A stretch of DNA of 8,723 bases from Ruminococcus sp. (lineage in GTDB: Bacteria > Bacillota > Clostridia > Oscillospirales > Ruminococcaceae), in assembly GCA_024697705.1 (NCBI GenBank), contig JAILFF010000115.1:1-8723 (forward strand), in the 5' to 3' direction. This document shows, piece after piece, positions 1 through 6,030 of this stretch. The position numbers and the translations under genes were made by a program. Each line of letters starts with the position of its first letter. Within the stretch, counting starts at the first letter, position 1. The notes under the pieces are model-generated. The model was not told the DNA's origin. It ran no database searches and was given only the letters and a program-made list of their open reading frames with translations.

Positions 1-160
1 TATTGCTCCCCCAATTAATTCTTGAATTTTCTGCTTGTCCTGCTGCCGAGATACTGCGTCAGAAATCCTTGCCTTGCGACAGCAAAGCTGCGGCTTTCTT
101 CCTTGTCTCTCGGCAGCAGTCCTGCGCATAAATTTTCAAGAATTAATTGGGGAATCAATA
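1..160 (-). ncRNA. Candidate 6S-like regulatory RNA (160-nt palindrome with its own promoter)
   Basis: Seen: bases 1-30 and 131-160 are inverted repeats matching at 26 of 30 positions (core CCCCAATTAATTCTTGAA). Inside them a second perfect 12-bp stem pairs 40-51 with 108-119 (CTGCTGCCGAGA). Read leftwards, the RNA would have a long AU-rich closing stem, an internal loop of about 15 nt (120-134) facing about 13 nt (27-39), a GC-rich stem and an irregular apical part with a small GCAGC/GCUGU hairpin. A perfect promoter (167-195) places the transcription start at about 160, exactly where the palindrome begins. Known: 6S RNA is a 160-200 nt rod with a central bubble that mimics an open promoter and binds RNA polymerase. 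Inference: the fold and size fit 6S RNA. It could instead be another structured RNA, a structured leader of a gene to the left, or a palindromic repeat element. The left end touches the window edge, so the true 3' end and terminator are not visible. Confidence 0.45.
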
Positions 161-166
161 TCAGCA

Positions 167-195
167 ATTATAGCACATAATCTAAACTTTGTCAA
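167..195 (-). promoter_or_regulatory. Perfect sigma-A promoter for the palindromic RNA
   Basis: On the minus strand TTGACA (195-190) and TATAAT (172-167) are separated by exactly 17 bp, a full consensus match. Transcription would start near 160 and run leftwards through the palindrome. No start codon with a ribosome binding site follows within the visible transcript, which supports a non-coding product. Confidence 0.8.
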
Positions 196-204
196 ATAAA
201 CGCA

Positions 205-237
205 AAAGACTTCCGACAACAAACATCGGAAGTCTTT
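205..237 (-). terminator. Hairpin terminator after the lipase gene
   Basis: A perfect 12-bp stem (205-216 with 226-237, AAAGACTTCCGA) with a 9-nt loop lies about 30 bp beyond the lipase stop codon. On the minus strand it is followed by TTTT, then GCGTTTATTTG, a modest U-rich tail. It separates the lipase transcript from the downstream promoter at 167-195. Confidence 0.6.
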
Positions 238-269
238 GTAAAGCTTCTCCGCAGATCTTACCCTGCAAG

Positions 270-1616
270 TCACAGCCCGCGTTCCTTAAGCTTCTTGACC
301 AGCTCAACATAAAACTCGCGGACGTCAAAATCCTCTATATTCTCACGCATAAGGTCGATCATATCTCCGTGAGAAATACCGCGGCGATGCGTGTCGGGAA
401 GCATTTCCGAGCCTTCCCAGTAGAGCGCCGAATTCACGCCCACCAGTCCGTCGTTGCCGCCCTTGTCGAACTTCTTGCCGAGATGATAGCCGAGATTCAG
501 AGGAAATCCCGCCGCCTTCGGACTTGACATTCTCGACATCATGCTCTGATACAATACGCCCGGCATATCGGGATTTTCGGTGTTGAAGCGCTCGCACGCG
601 GCGGCGGTCAGGTCTTTGACTCCGAGCAGAAAATGAGGGTTCTTGTCGCCGAGCTTTGAAAAAAGTGAATTATACTTTCTGTCGAGAGTATCCGCTATCC
701 CCTGCGGCACCTTGCTCAAAACATCGTCCACCCACGCGGCGCCGCGGTGCGGAGTATTTATCGTCGTGAGCGACGCGACATATTTATCCATGCCGAGCTG
801 CGAGATAGCATAGCGGCTGTCAAGTCCGCCCTTTGAGTGCGCGATGATATTCAGCTTCGGAGCGCCCGTCTGCTCGATGATGGTCCTGATCTGCGCGGCA
901 AGCTCGCGGGCGCTGTTTTCGATAGTATCAGCCGACTGCTGACAGCCGTAAAAGATCGCAGCGCCGTTTTTGACAAGCTCCTTCGGGATACGTCCCCAGT
1001 AGTTGAAATACTGCCAGTCGCGGAAGAATATGCCGTGAACCATGAGTATCGGATATTTGGTCTGACAGATGCGGTTCTCGGCGCGCATATCGTTGAGGTC
1101 GTCCTTTGCCTGCTCGACGCGGTATTCGGTTCGGGCGAGGCGGTGGAATTTTCTCAGCACCAGCGAATTGACCACGGGTATATACCAGGTACACATCAGC
1201 AGCAGGTAATGCGGCAGCTTGATCTGCTTTGAGGAGACAGCCAGCCTTACCACGCCCGCCGAATTGAGCAGCAGAAGAAACAGGTAAGCGATAACGGCGT
1301 TCACAATATTTCTGACGAGCGAAAGCCCGCCGAACGCCGCCAGCGCCGCTATCGCGGGGACTTCGAGCCACAGCAGCAGCCGACCGATGCCGAGCGTATA
1401 AGCGCCGTCGGAGAGCCGTTTCAGCCGTGGGGAGAGCTTTTCCTTCTCCTTTTTGCTGTGTATCTGCGGCAAAGCGAGGAACGCACCGAGATGAACGGCA
1501 AGTGCTGCGATGCCCAGTCCTTTAAGCAGTGCCGAGCCGCCGAGCGCCCACAGACCAACGCAGTTGAAAAGGGTCATCAGCAGTAAGGCGCGTATAATAA
1601 ATCCTAAGTATTTCAA
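270..1616 (-). CDS. Membrane-anchored alpha/beta-hydrolase, lipase/esterase type
   Basis: 448 residues from a TTG start at 1616. That start has GAGGTG 7 bases upstream. The longer frame from an ATG at 1685 would translate the GATAARA repeat and has no ribosome site. The first 155 residues are strongly hydrophobic, with about four likely membrane segments (roughly 5-20, 27-50, 85-117, 138-155). The hydrolase part follows: oxyanion-type VHGIFF (193-198), nucleophile elbow AHSKGG with Ser261, NTPHRG (287-292), and probable acid and base Asp389 in GGNDGLV and His416 in SHGD. The elbow and the NTPHRG segment resemble the bacterial lactonising-lipase and triacylglycerol-lipase families, so it probably hydrolyses a lipid or other ester at the membrane. 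The substrate is unknown. It follows alr by about 105 bp on the same strand and may be co-transcribed with it, though a long hairpin repeat lies between them. Confidence 0.85.
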   Translation of the reverse strand: MKYLGFIIRALLLMTLFNCVGLWALGGSALLKGLGIAALAVHLGAFLALPQIHSKKEKEKLSPRLKRLSDGAYTLGIGRLLLWLEVPAIAALAAFGGLSLVRNIVNAVIAYLFLLLLNSAGVVRLAVSSKQIKLPHYLLLMCTWYIPVVNSLVLRKFHRLARTEYRVEQAKDDLNDMRAENRICQTKYPILMVHGIFFRDWQYFNYWGRIPKELVKNGAAIFYGCQQSADTIENSARELAAQIRTIIEQTGAPKLNIIAHSKGGLDSRYAISQLGMDKYVASLTTINTPHRGAAWVDDVLSKVPQGIADTLDRKYNSLFSKLGDKNPHFLLGVKDLTAAACERFNTENPDMPGVLYQSMMSRMSSPKAAGFPLNLGYHLGKKFDKGGNDGLVGVNSALYWEGSEMLPDTHRRGISHGDMIDLMRENIEDFDVREFYVELVKKLKERGL

Positions 1617-1635
1617 GGCAAACACCTCACAAAAA

Positions 1636-1723
1636 AAGATAAACAGATAAAAGATAAGAGATAAAAGATATTTTTTGGCAATCAAGAGTATCTTTTATCT
1701 TTTATCTATTATCTTCTTATCTT
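1636..1723. repeat. GATAARA heptad repeat as a long inverted repeat between alr and the lipase gene
   Basis: The left arm 1636-1670 and right arm 1689-1723 are inverted copies matching at 31 of 35 positions, with an 18-nt loop. Each arm is about five heptads of GATAARA. The right arm starts directly at the stop codon of alr (TAA at 1724-1722). In leftward RNA it would fold into a long AU-rich hairpin whose 3' arm ends in TCTTTTTTTG, so it may act as a terminator, attenuator or mRNA end protector for alr. A third copy lies just after proS (5384-5418). Confidence 0.85.
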
Positions 1724-2882
1724 ATAATTTATGTACTCCTATATTCTCGCCGTTTTTGAAAATCGCTCTCGGTACACGCTCGGAAATGCCGCAGACGATC
1801 TCATATCCGATCGTCCCCGTCAGCCGCCCGATATCGTCGGCGGTTATCCTCTCGCCGCCGTCCTCGCCGATAAGCGTTACCGTGTCGCCCGCCTTGACTT
1901 CACCCGCGTCCGTAACGTCGCACATGAACTGATCCATGCACACCCGTCCGACGATCCTGCACCGCTTCCCGTGTATAATGACCTCGCCGATATTGGAAAG
2001 CGCTCTCGGATAGCCGTCCGCATAGCCGCAAGCGACCGTCGCTATCTTCATCTCACGCGGCGTGGTGAACGTCCTGCCGTAGCTGATGTCCACTCCCGCT
2101 TCGACGGTCTTTACCTGCGAAACGGTCGATTTCAGCGCCATTGCGGGTTCAAGCTCAAACGGCATTTCAAGACCGTCGTCGGGCTTCAAGCCGTAGAGGA
2201 TTATCCCCAGCCGCGCCAAAGCCGAACGCTCGTCGTAGTAGAAAAGCCCTCCCGCCGAGTTGAGGCTGTGAACGGTAGTAAGCTCCACTCCCCTGCCGCG
2301 TGCGATGTCTGCGGCGGCAAAAAGAAGCTCGGTCTGCTGTCTTGTGTACTCGGCACATTCGGGAGAAAGACTGTCGGCGACGGCGTAGTGAGTGAACGCG
2401 CCCTCGACCTTGAGCTTCGGCACGGCGGCGATCTCGACCATGCTTTCCGCGATAACCTCGGGCGTACCGCGCAGACCTATCCTCGTCATACCCGTATCGA
2501 CCGCGATATGACACCGCACGGCTTTTGCGGCGTTCGCCGAAAGCTCGCGGGCGTAATCGAGCGACATTACCGCCTGGATTATGTCGAATTCCTCCAGTTC
2601 CTCGGTCTCGTCGGGCGAGGTGTAGCCAAGAATAAGGATATTCCCGGTAATGCCCGCCTTTCTGAGACGAATCGCTTCGTGAACGTTCGACACCGCGAAC
2701 CATTTCACGCCGAGAGTGTCCTGCAAGAACGGCGCTACGGCTTTGTCGAAGTGTCCGTAGCAGAACGCCTTTACGACGCACATTATTTCGGTGCGGCTGT
2801 CGATGCGGCTGCGGTAAGCGGTGTAATTATTTTTGAGGGCGTCGAGGGAGATCTCCGCCCATGTTCTCTTATAAAGCTTCAT
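1722..2882 (-). CDS. alr: Alanine racemase
   Basis: A 386-residue PLP enzyme interconverting L- and D-alanine, supplying D-alanine for peptidoglycan. The length is normal for the family. The PLP lysine is Lys38 in VVKAFCYGH, a variant of the usual KANAYGHG. Arg134 in TGMTRIGL, Tyr268 in SYGRTF and the MDQ segment at 316-318 are the expected active-site elements. The order is an N-terminal TIM barrel (about 1-240) and a C-terminal beta domain. The ATG at 2882 has GGAGAG 11 bases upstream. A good promoter lies at 2924-2953. It is the first gene of a leftward unit with the membrane lipase, and its stop codon runs straight into a GATAARA repeat. Whether it is the only alanine racemase of the organism cannot be seen here. 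Confidence 0.96.
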   Translation of the reverse strand: MKLYKRTWAEISLDALKNNYTAYRSRIDSRTEIMCVVKAFCYGHFDKAVAPFLQDTLGVKWFAVSNVHEAIRLRKAGITGNILILGYTSPDETEELEEFDIIQAVMSLDYARELSANAAKAVRCHIAVDTGMTRIGLRGTPEVIAESMVEIAAVPKLKVEGAFTHYAVADSLSPECAEYTRQQTELLFAAADIARGRGVELTTVHSLNSAGGLFYYDERSALARLGIILYGLKPDDGLEMPFELEPAMALKSTVSQVKTVEAGVDISYGRTFTTPREMKIATVACGYADGYPRALSNIGEVIIHGKRCRIVGRVCMDQFMCDVTDAGEVKAGDTVTLIGEDGGERITADDIGRLTGTIGYEIVCGISERVPRAIFKNGENIGVHKL

Positions 2883-2923
2883 AAAATATCATTCTCTCCG
2901 TCAATATTTAGTTATATATAGTA

Positions 2924-2953
2924 ATTATACTACTTTTCAATGGTTTTCGTCAA
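2924..2953 (-). promoter_or_regulatory. Sigma-A promoter of alr
   Basis: On the minus strand TTGACG (2953-2948) and TATAAT (2929-2924) are 18 bp apart. The predicted start near 2917 gives a leader of about 35 nt before the alr ATG. Confidence 0.75.
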
Positions 2954-3025
2954 CTGACAGATATGCTAAAACGTCCGAAATATAATTGCGATAGGTTGTA
3001 TGATTTGGGCAAGCGAGGGCATACC

Positions 3026-3085
3026 AAAAGTCTTAGGAAGGATAAAAAACGCAAAGTGAGGACAAAACTAAAAGTCTTAGGAAGG
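3026..3085. repeat. 16-bp direct repeat AAAAGTCTTAGGAAGG
   Basis: The sequence AAAAGTCTTAGGAAGG occurs at 3026-3041 and again at 3070-3085, 44 bp apart start to start. The second copy leads directly into the large hairpin at 3089-3127, suggesting that the two form one repeat unit and the first copy is a truncated one. Confidence 0.8.
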
Positions 3086-3088
3086 GGG

Positions 3089-3127
3089 TGTGGGGGATAA
3101 CCCTTCTTCAGAAGGGTTTCCCCCACA
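3089..3127. repeat. Strong GC-rich hairpin (17-bp stem, UUCA loop)
   Basis: Bases 3089-3106 pair with 3111-3127 (GAAGGGTTTCCCCCACA on the right side), with one bulged T and a 4-nt loop. There is no T run on the + side. On the minus strand it is followed by CCCCCTTCCTAAGACTTTT, so it could act as a weak leftward terminator or be the core of a dispersed palindromic repeat. Confidence 0.75.
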
Positions 3128-3180
3128 GAAACCCACGACGTTCGCAAGCTTATTGGTAAGAAGCAAAGTGTACGGTTCAA

Positions 3181-3276
3181 AAATAAAATCGGCAATTCCA
3201 AGAAAAGCGAACAAAAACGCACAAGAGAATAAATCAGCAAGTATGTACGGAAACAAATAAATTGCCGATTTTATTT
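3181..3276. repeat. 17-bp perfect inverted repeat with 62-bp spacer
   Basis: AAATAAAATCGGCAATT at 3181-3197 is matched by its perfect reverse complement at 3260-3276. The spacing is too long for a simple hairpin operator. It resembles the ends of a small inserted element, but no target-site duplication was evident. Confidence 0.7.
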
Positions 3277-3305
3277 GGCGAAAGAGCGAAGCGTTTTTCG
3301 CCAAA
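3274..3305. repeat. Hairpin TTTGGCGAAA/TTTCGCCAAA
   Basis: A 10-bp perfect stem (3274-3283 with 3296-3305) around a 12-nt loop. It overlaps the right arm of the neighbouring 17-bp inverted repeat. Confidence 0.65.
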
Positions 3306-3389
3306 AGATTGCGCTCTGCCTCACCGTAAAGAAAGTGCTGTACCCACAGACAGCTCGTTCGCTCCGCTCACTTCGCCCAAAGGAAGAAA

Positions 3390-3441
3390 CAAGCCGCGCG
3401 CGGGTTTGTGAGGGCGGTTAGTTTTTCAAGCGCGCGGCTTG
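3390..3441. repeat. 12-bp GC-rich inverted repeat
   Basis: CAAGCCGCGCGC at 3390-3401 and GCGCGCGGCTTG at 3430-3441 are perfect reverse complements separated by 28 bp. This is unlikely by chance in a region of this composition, though its role is unknown. Confidence 0.65.
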
Positions 3442-3543
3442 ATTCCGAATGGGGCTCTGCCCCATACCCCGCAAGGGGCGGGAGCCCCTTGACCCCTTTT
3501 CCGCTTCGCGGGTTTCTACGGTGGGCTTTACTTTACCCCGGTT

Positions 3544-3560
3544 CCGCTTCGCGGTTTTTT
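3544..3560 (+). terminator. Short CCGC-TTC-GCGG hairpin followed by T6
   Basis: The stem CCGC (3544-3547) and GCGG (3551-3554) is followed by six T residues. A near copy without the long T run lies at about 3500-3513 (CCGCTTCGCGG). It has terminator form, but no gene reading into it from the left is visible, so it is probably part of the repeat clutter. Confidence 0.35.
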
Positions 3561-3621
3561 GTTTGAGCGCTTGCCTTGCACCCGTTAATGTTAATAAAGT
3601 TAAAATAATGTCTGAAAACGC

Positions 3622-3650
3622 TTGAAATGGTAAAAAAAACGTGCTATAAT
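3622..3650 (+). promoter_or_regulatory. Sigma-A promoter of the small membrane gene and proS
   Basis: TTGAAA (3622-3627) and TATAAT (3645-3650) with a 17-bp spacer containing an A8 run. The start near 3657 gives a leader of about 20 nt that contains GGAGGGAGG. Confidence 0.8.
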
Positions 3651-3676
3651 TAAAACGCCGGAGGGAGGCGTGTTCT

Positions 3677-3961
3677 ATGGAGGGCGGTATCGTACAGCTG
3701 CTTGTGAAGGTTATGCTCACAACATTCGTGCTTATGGGCGTTATTATGCTCTGCTGCATCGTTACGCCGCGCCTTGCCAAATGGATAGACGCTCACCGAC
3801 CACGACGGGAGGACAGCCCGGACAGTGCCGACCCAAACGCGCCAACTGTGCAGGGTCCGTTTGACAAGTCGTCCGACCCGGATTACGATCTTAATTATAA
3901 AATCTATCACAAAGATATATATGGAGTTGATTTCAAACATGGCAAAGAAAAAAATGGTTGA
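3677..3961 (+). CDS. Small single-pass membrane protein, unknown function, coupled to proS
   Basis: 94 residues, with an ATG preceded by GGAGGGAGG about 9 bases upstream. One membrane segment (about 7-30) is followed by TPRLAKWIDAH, a proline- and aspartate-rich stretch (42-68) and a charged tail. The positive residues after the helix suggest a cytoplasmic C-terminus. The family is not recognised. The helix-then-short-tail shape vaguely recalls small accessory subunits of membrane decarboxylases (OadG-like), but no motif supports that. Its last 23 bases contain the proS start codon, so the two genes are co-transcribed and probably translationally coupled. Confidence 0.7.
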   Translation: MEGGIVQLLVKVMLTTFVLMGVIMLCCIVTPRLAKWIDAHRPRREDSPDSADPNAPTVQGPFDKSSDPDYDLNYKIYHKDIYGVDFKHGKEKNG

Positions 3962-5381
3962 AGCGATAACCTCGATGGACGAGGATTTCGCACAGTGGTA
4001 CACCGACATCTGTAAAAAAGCCGAGCTTGTAGAATACACCAGCGTTAAGGGCTGCATGGTGATCCGTCCCTACGGCTACGCTATCTGGGAGAATATGCAG
4101 CACGACCTCGATACCCGCTTTAAGGCGCTGGGTCACGAGAACGTATGTATGCCGATGTTCATTCCCGAAAGCCTTCTTAATAAGGAAAAAGACCACGTCG
4201 AGGGCTTCGCGCCCGAGGTTGCGTGGGTAACTCACGGCGGCAGCGAAAAGCTTGAAGAACGCCTTTGCGTTCGCCCGACCTCCGAGACGCTTTTCTGCGA
4301 GCATTACGCCAATATCGTTCATTCCTACCGCGATCTGCCGAAGCTGTACAATCAGTGGGTGTCGGTCGTAAGATGGGAAAAGACAACCCGTCCGTTCCTG
4401 CGTTCGCGTGAATTCTTATGGCAGGAGGGTCACACCATTCACGAGACAGCCGACGAAGCCGTTCACGAGACCGAGCAGATGCTGAACGTCTACGCCGATT
4501 TCTGCGAGACTTCTCTCGCGATGCCCGTAGTAAAGGGTCAAAAGACCGAGAGCGACAAGTTCGCGGGAGCCGTTTCGACCTACGCTATCGAAGCCATGAT
4601 GCACGACGGCAAGGCGCTCCAGGCGGGCACCTCGCACTATTTCGGCGACGGCTTTGCCAAGGCTTTCGGAATCCAGTTCACCAGCCGCGACAACAAGCTT
4701 GAATATCCGCACCAGACCTCGTGGGGCGTTACCACCCGCCTTATCGGCGCGGTTATCATGACCCACGGTGACGACAGCGGTCTTGTTCTGCCGCCCGCAG
4801 TAGCTCCCGTACAGGTAGTTATCCTGCCGATACAGCAGTTCAAGGAGGGCGTTCTCGAAAAGGCTAACGAGCTTTGCGAAATGCTCAAGGCTCACGGCGT
4901 AAGAGTAAAGGTTGACGACCGCGACCAGTCGCCCGGATGGAAGTTCGCCGAGCATGAGATGCGCGGCGTGCCTGTTCGTATCGAGGTAGGTCCCAAGGAT
5001 ATCGAAAACGGCAAGTGCGTGGTAGCTGTTCGTTACAGCGGCGAAAAAAACGACGTAGCGTTCGATGAGCTGGCTGCAAAGATCAAGACCCTGCTCGAAA
5101 ACGACATTCCGAAGGGTATGTTTGCGAAGGCTGCCGAGAACCGCAAGAACCGCACCTATCAGTGTACCACCGTTGACGAGATAAATGCGGCGCTCACCGA
5201 AAAGGGCGACGGCTTTATCGAGGCTATGTGGTGCGGCGACGAAGCCTGCGAGGACAAGGTCAAGGAGCTGACAGGCGCAGGTTCGAGATGTATCCCCTTC
5301 GAGCAGCATGGCATCTCCGACAAGTGCGTTTGCTGCGGCAAGCCCGCCAAGTGCATGGTTCTTTGGGGCAAAGCGTACTAA
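3939..5381 (+). CDS. proS: Prolyl-tRNA synthetase, compact archaeal/eukaryote-type
   Basis: Class II synthetase charging tRNA-Pro with proline in the cytoplasm. 480 residues from ATG 3939, with GGAG 12 bases upstream. An in-frame extension to 3825 would read through the small upstream gene and lacks a ribosome site. Visible parts are the proline-site segment VRPTSETLF (111-119), motif 2 around RWEKTTRPFLRSREFLWQEG (145-164), motif 3 around WGVTTRLIGAVIMTHGDDSG (262-281), the anticodon-binding domain from PVQVVILPI (290-298), and a C-terminal zinc domain with Cys432/Cys437 and Cys463/Cys466, ending in Tyr480. This is the form without the large editing insertion that the E. coli-type enzyme carries. 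It is full length with all key residues. A GATAARA repeat and a strong terminator follow the stop. Confidence 0.97.
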   Translation: MAKKKMVEAITSMDEDFAQWYTDICKKAELVEYTSVKGCMVIRPYGYAIWENMQHDLDTRFKALGHENVCMPMFIPESLLNKEKDHVEGFAPEVAWVTHGGSEKLEERLCVRPTSETLFCEHYANIVHSYRDLPKLYNQWVSVVRWEKTTRPFLRSREFLWQEGHTIHETADEAVHETEQMLNVYADFCETSLAMPVVKGQKTESDKFAGAVSTYAIEAMMHDGKALQAGTSHYFGDGFAKAFGIQFTSRDNKLEYPHQTSWGVTTRLIGAVIMTHGDDSGLVLPPAVAPVQVVILPIQQFKEGVLEKANELCEMLKAHGVRVKVDDRDQSPGWKFAEHEMRGVPVRIEVGPKDIENGKCVVAVRYSGEKNDVAFDELAAKIKTLLENDIPKGMFAKAAENRKNRTYQCTTVDEINAALTEKGDGFIEAMWCGDEACEDKVKELTGAGSRCIPFEQHGISDKCVCCGKPAKCMVLWGKAY

Positions 5382-5383
5382 AA

Positions 5384-5418
5384 AAGATAAGAAGATAAAA
5401 GATAAGAGATAAAAGATA
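5384..5418 (+). repeat. GATAARA heptad repeat after proS
   Basis: A 35-bp copy of the repeat seen at 1636-1670, differing at only two positions, flanked by an A run before and a T run after. It begins within 3 bases of the proS stop codon. This is the same placement as the copy that abuts the alr stop, in the same orientation relative to the gene. Confidence 0.85.
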
Positions 5419-5424
5419 TTTTTC

Positions 5425-5455
5425 ACGGACGGCGTTTCGGCGCTGTCCGTTTTTA
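5425..5455 (+). terminator. Rho-independent terminator of proS
   Basis: A 10-bp stem (5425-5434 with 5441-5450, one G-U pair) with loop TTTCGG, followed by TTTTATTTT. It is the strongest terminator in the window. Confidence 0.85.
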
Positions 5456-5459
5456 TTTT

Positions 5460-5526
5460 GTGACAAATGTAACCGCATGAAGTGACTTACGACATCTTGC
5501 GGGCGCCCCGGTTTTCGTGGTATGAT
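5460..5526 (+). promoter_or_regulatory. Tandem-box promoter, copy 1 (upstream of the 103-residue gene)
   Basis: GTGACAAATGTAACCG begins at 5460. A second GTGAC starts 22 bp later at 5482, and GACATCTTG ends at 5499. The final TTG starts the -35 (TTGCGG, 5497-5502). An 18-bp spacer leads to TATGAT (5521-5526). The -10 is weaker than in copies 2 and 3. A regulator binding here would cover the DNA just upstream of the -35, a typical activator position. Confidence 0.7.
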
Positions 5527-5574
5527 AATATAAGAAAAACAAACCCGCGAAACTCACGAAAGGAGCCGATCGCC

Positions 5575-5886
5575 GTGACGAATAAATTCTTTTCCGTTAT
5601 AAAAAAGATCGTTGTTTTATGCGCGGTCGCTGCTCCTCCTGCCGCGGCGCTTTTTTATGGCTCATGGTGTTATCGGAACGGTTTTGAATACTATCTTTGG
5701 TTGACAAGACACGTTGCTTACGGAATCGGCGGCTTTAATCTGGGTGCGAGCCTTATGTTCCTGAACGTATTGGTATATGAGCTGTACGTCATCGTGCCTT
5801 TGACGGTGATTCGCCTTATCGTCTGTCTGATAAAAGCGGTAAAGCGCCAAAGGGAGCAAAAGCAGGCTGAGGCTTCAAAGGCTTAA
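5575..5886 (+). CDS. Small membrane protein, about three helices, unknown function
   Basis: 103 residues from a GTG start at 5575, with AGGAG 9 bases upstream inside a leader (CGAAAGGAGCCGATC) that nearly matches the leaders of the genes at 6014 and 6644. The frame is open further upstream to 5482, but that would place coding sequence over the promoter. Hydrophobic segments lie at about 10-27, 43-63 and 64-88. The tail KAVKRQREQKQAEASKA is basic and probably cytoplasmic. No known family recognised. It is the first gene of a run of six small membrane-protein genes and is driven by copy 1 of the tandem-box promoter. No terminator separates it from the next gene. Confidence 0.65.
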   Translation: MTNKFFSVIKKIVVLCAVAAPPAAALFYGSWCYRNGFEYYLWLTRHVAYGIGGFNLGASLMFLNVLVYELYVIVPLTVIRLIVCLIKAVKRQREQKQAEASKA

Positions 5887-5899
5887 TGTCCTATCCTTT

Positions 5900-5965
5900 G
5901 TGACAAATGTAACCGTCGAAAGTGACCTATGACATCTTGCCGAGTGCGGGGTTTCGCGGTATAAT
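5900..5965 (+). promoter_or_regulatory. Tandem-box promoter, copy 2 (upstream of the 189-residue gene)
   Basis: GTGACAAATGTAACCG begins at 5900, a second GTGAC at 5922 (again 22 bp), and GACATCTTG ends at 5939. The promoter is TTGCCG (5937-5942), a 17-bp spacer and TATAAT (5960-5965). The -35 is poor and the -10 perfect, as expected for an activated promoter. Confidence 0.75.
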
Positions 5966-5990
5966 ATTATCAGAAACAAACGACCATGAC

Positions 5991-6030
5991 ATTCCCGAAA
6001 GGAGACGATCTTTATGTTAAGAAAATACTT
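5991..6030 (+). repeat. Duplicated 40-bp leader and start region, copy 1
   Basis: Bases 5991-6030 match 6621-6660 at 39 of 40 positions. The repeat starts with ATTCCCGAAAGGAGACGATC and covers the ribosome site, the ATG and the first five to six codons. The match ends sharply upstream and fades downstream into protein-level similarity. Confidence 0.9.

Larger units (their letters stand above)
2954..3621. other. Repeat-rich intergenic region without a convincing gene
   Basis: About 670 bp between the divergently transcribed alr and proS units. It holds a 16-bp direct repeat, several strong hairpins, a 17-bp spaced inverted repeat and repeated CCGCTTCGCGG palindromes. Open frames exist on the minus strand, but they run through these repeats, have no ribosome site and give low-complexity proteins. 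It looks like an accumulation of intergenic repeat elements rather than decayed coding sequence of a recognisable family. Confidence 0.7.

Noticed and set aside
1731..2921. 396-codon + strand frame opposite alr
   Set aside because: It is a shadow of the alr coding sequence. alr has all catalytic motifs, a promoter and a ribosome site on the minus strand.
2950..3304. Two open frames on the minus strand (96 and 75 codons) in the alr-proS gap
   Set aside because: They run through the direct repeat, the large hairpin and the 17-bp inverted repeat, and no credible ribosome site precedes them. The translations look like repeat-derived low-complexity sequence.
3418..3780. 120-codon minus-strand frame
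   Set aside because: It crosses the proS promoter, the GC-rich palindromes and the small membrane gene. Its composition (Arg/Lys-rich, repeat-like) is what reading palindromic DNA gives.
3825..3938. N-terminal extension of proS to an upstream ATG
   Set aside because: It would overlap the small membrane gene over its whole C-terminal half, has no ribosome site, and exceeds the usual length of this ProS type. ATG 3939 gives 480 residues.
4416..5426. 336-codon minus-strand frame opposite proS
   Set aside because: Antisense shadow of proS. Its first codons translate the GATAARA repeat.
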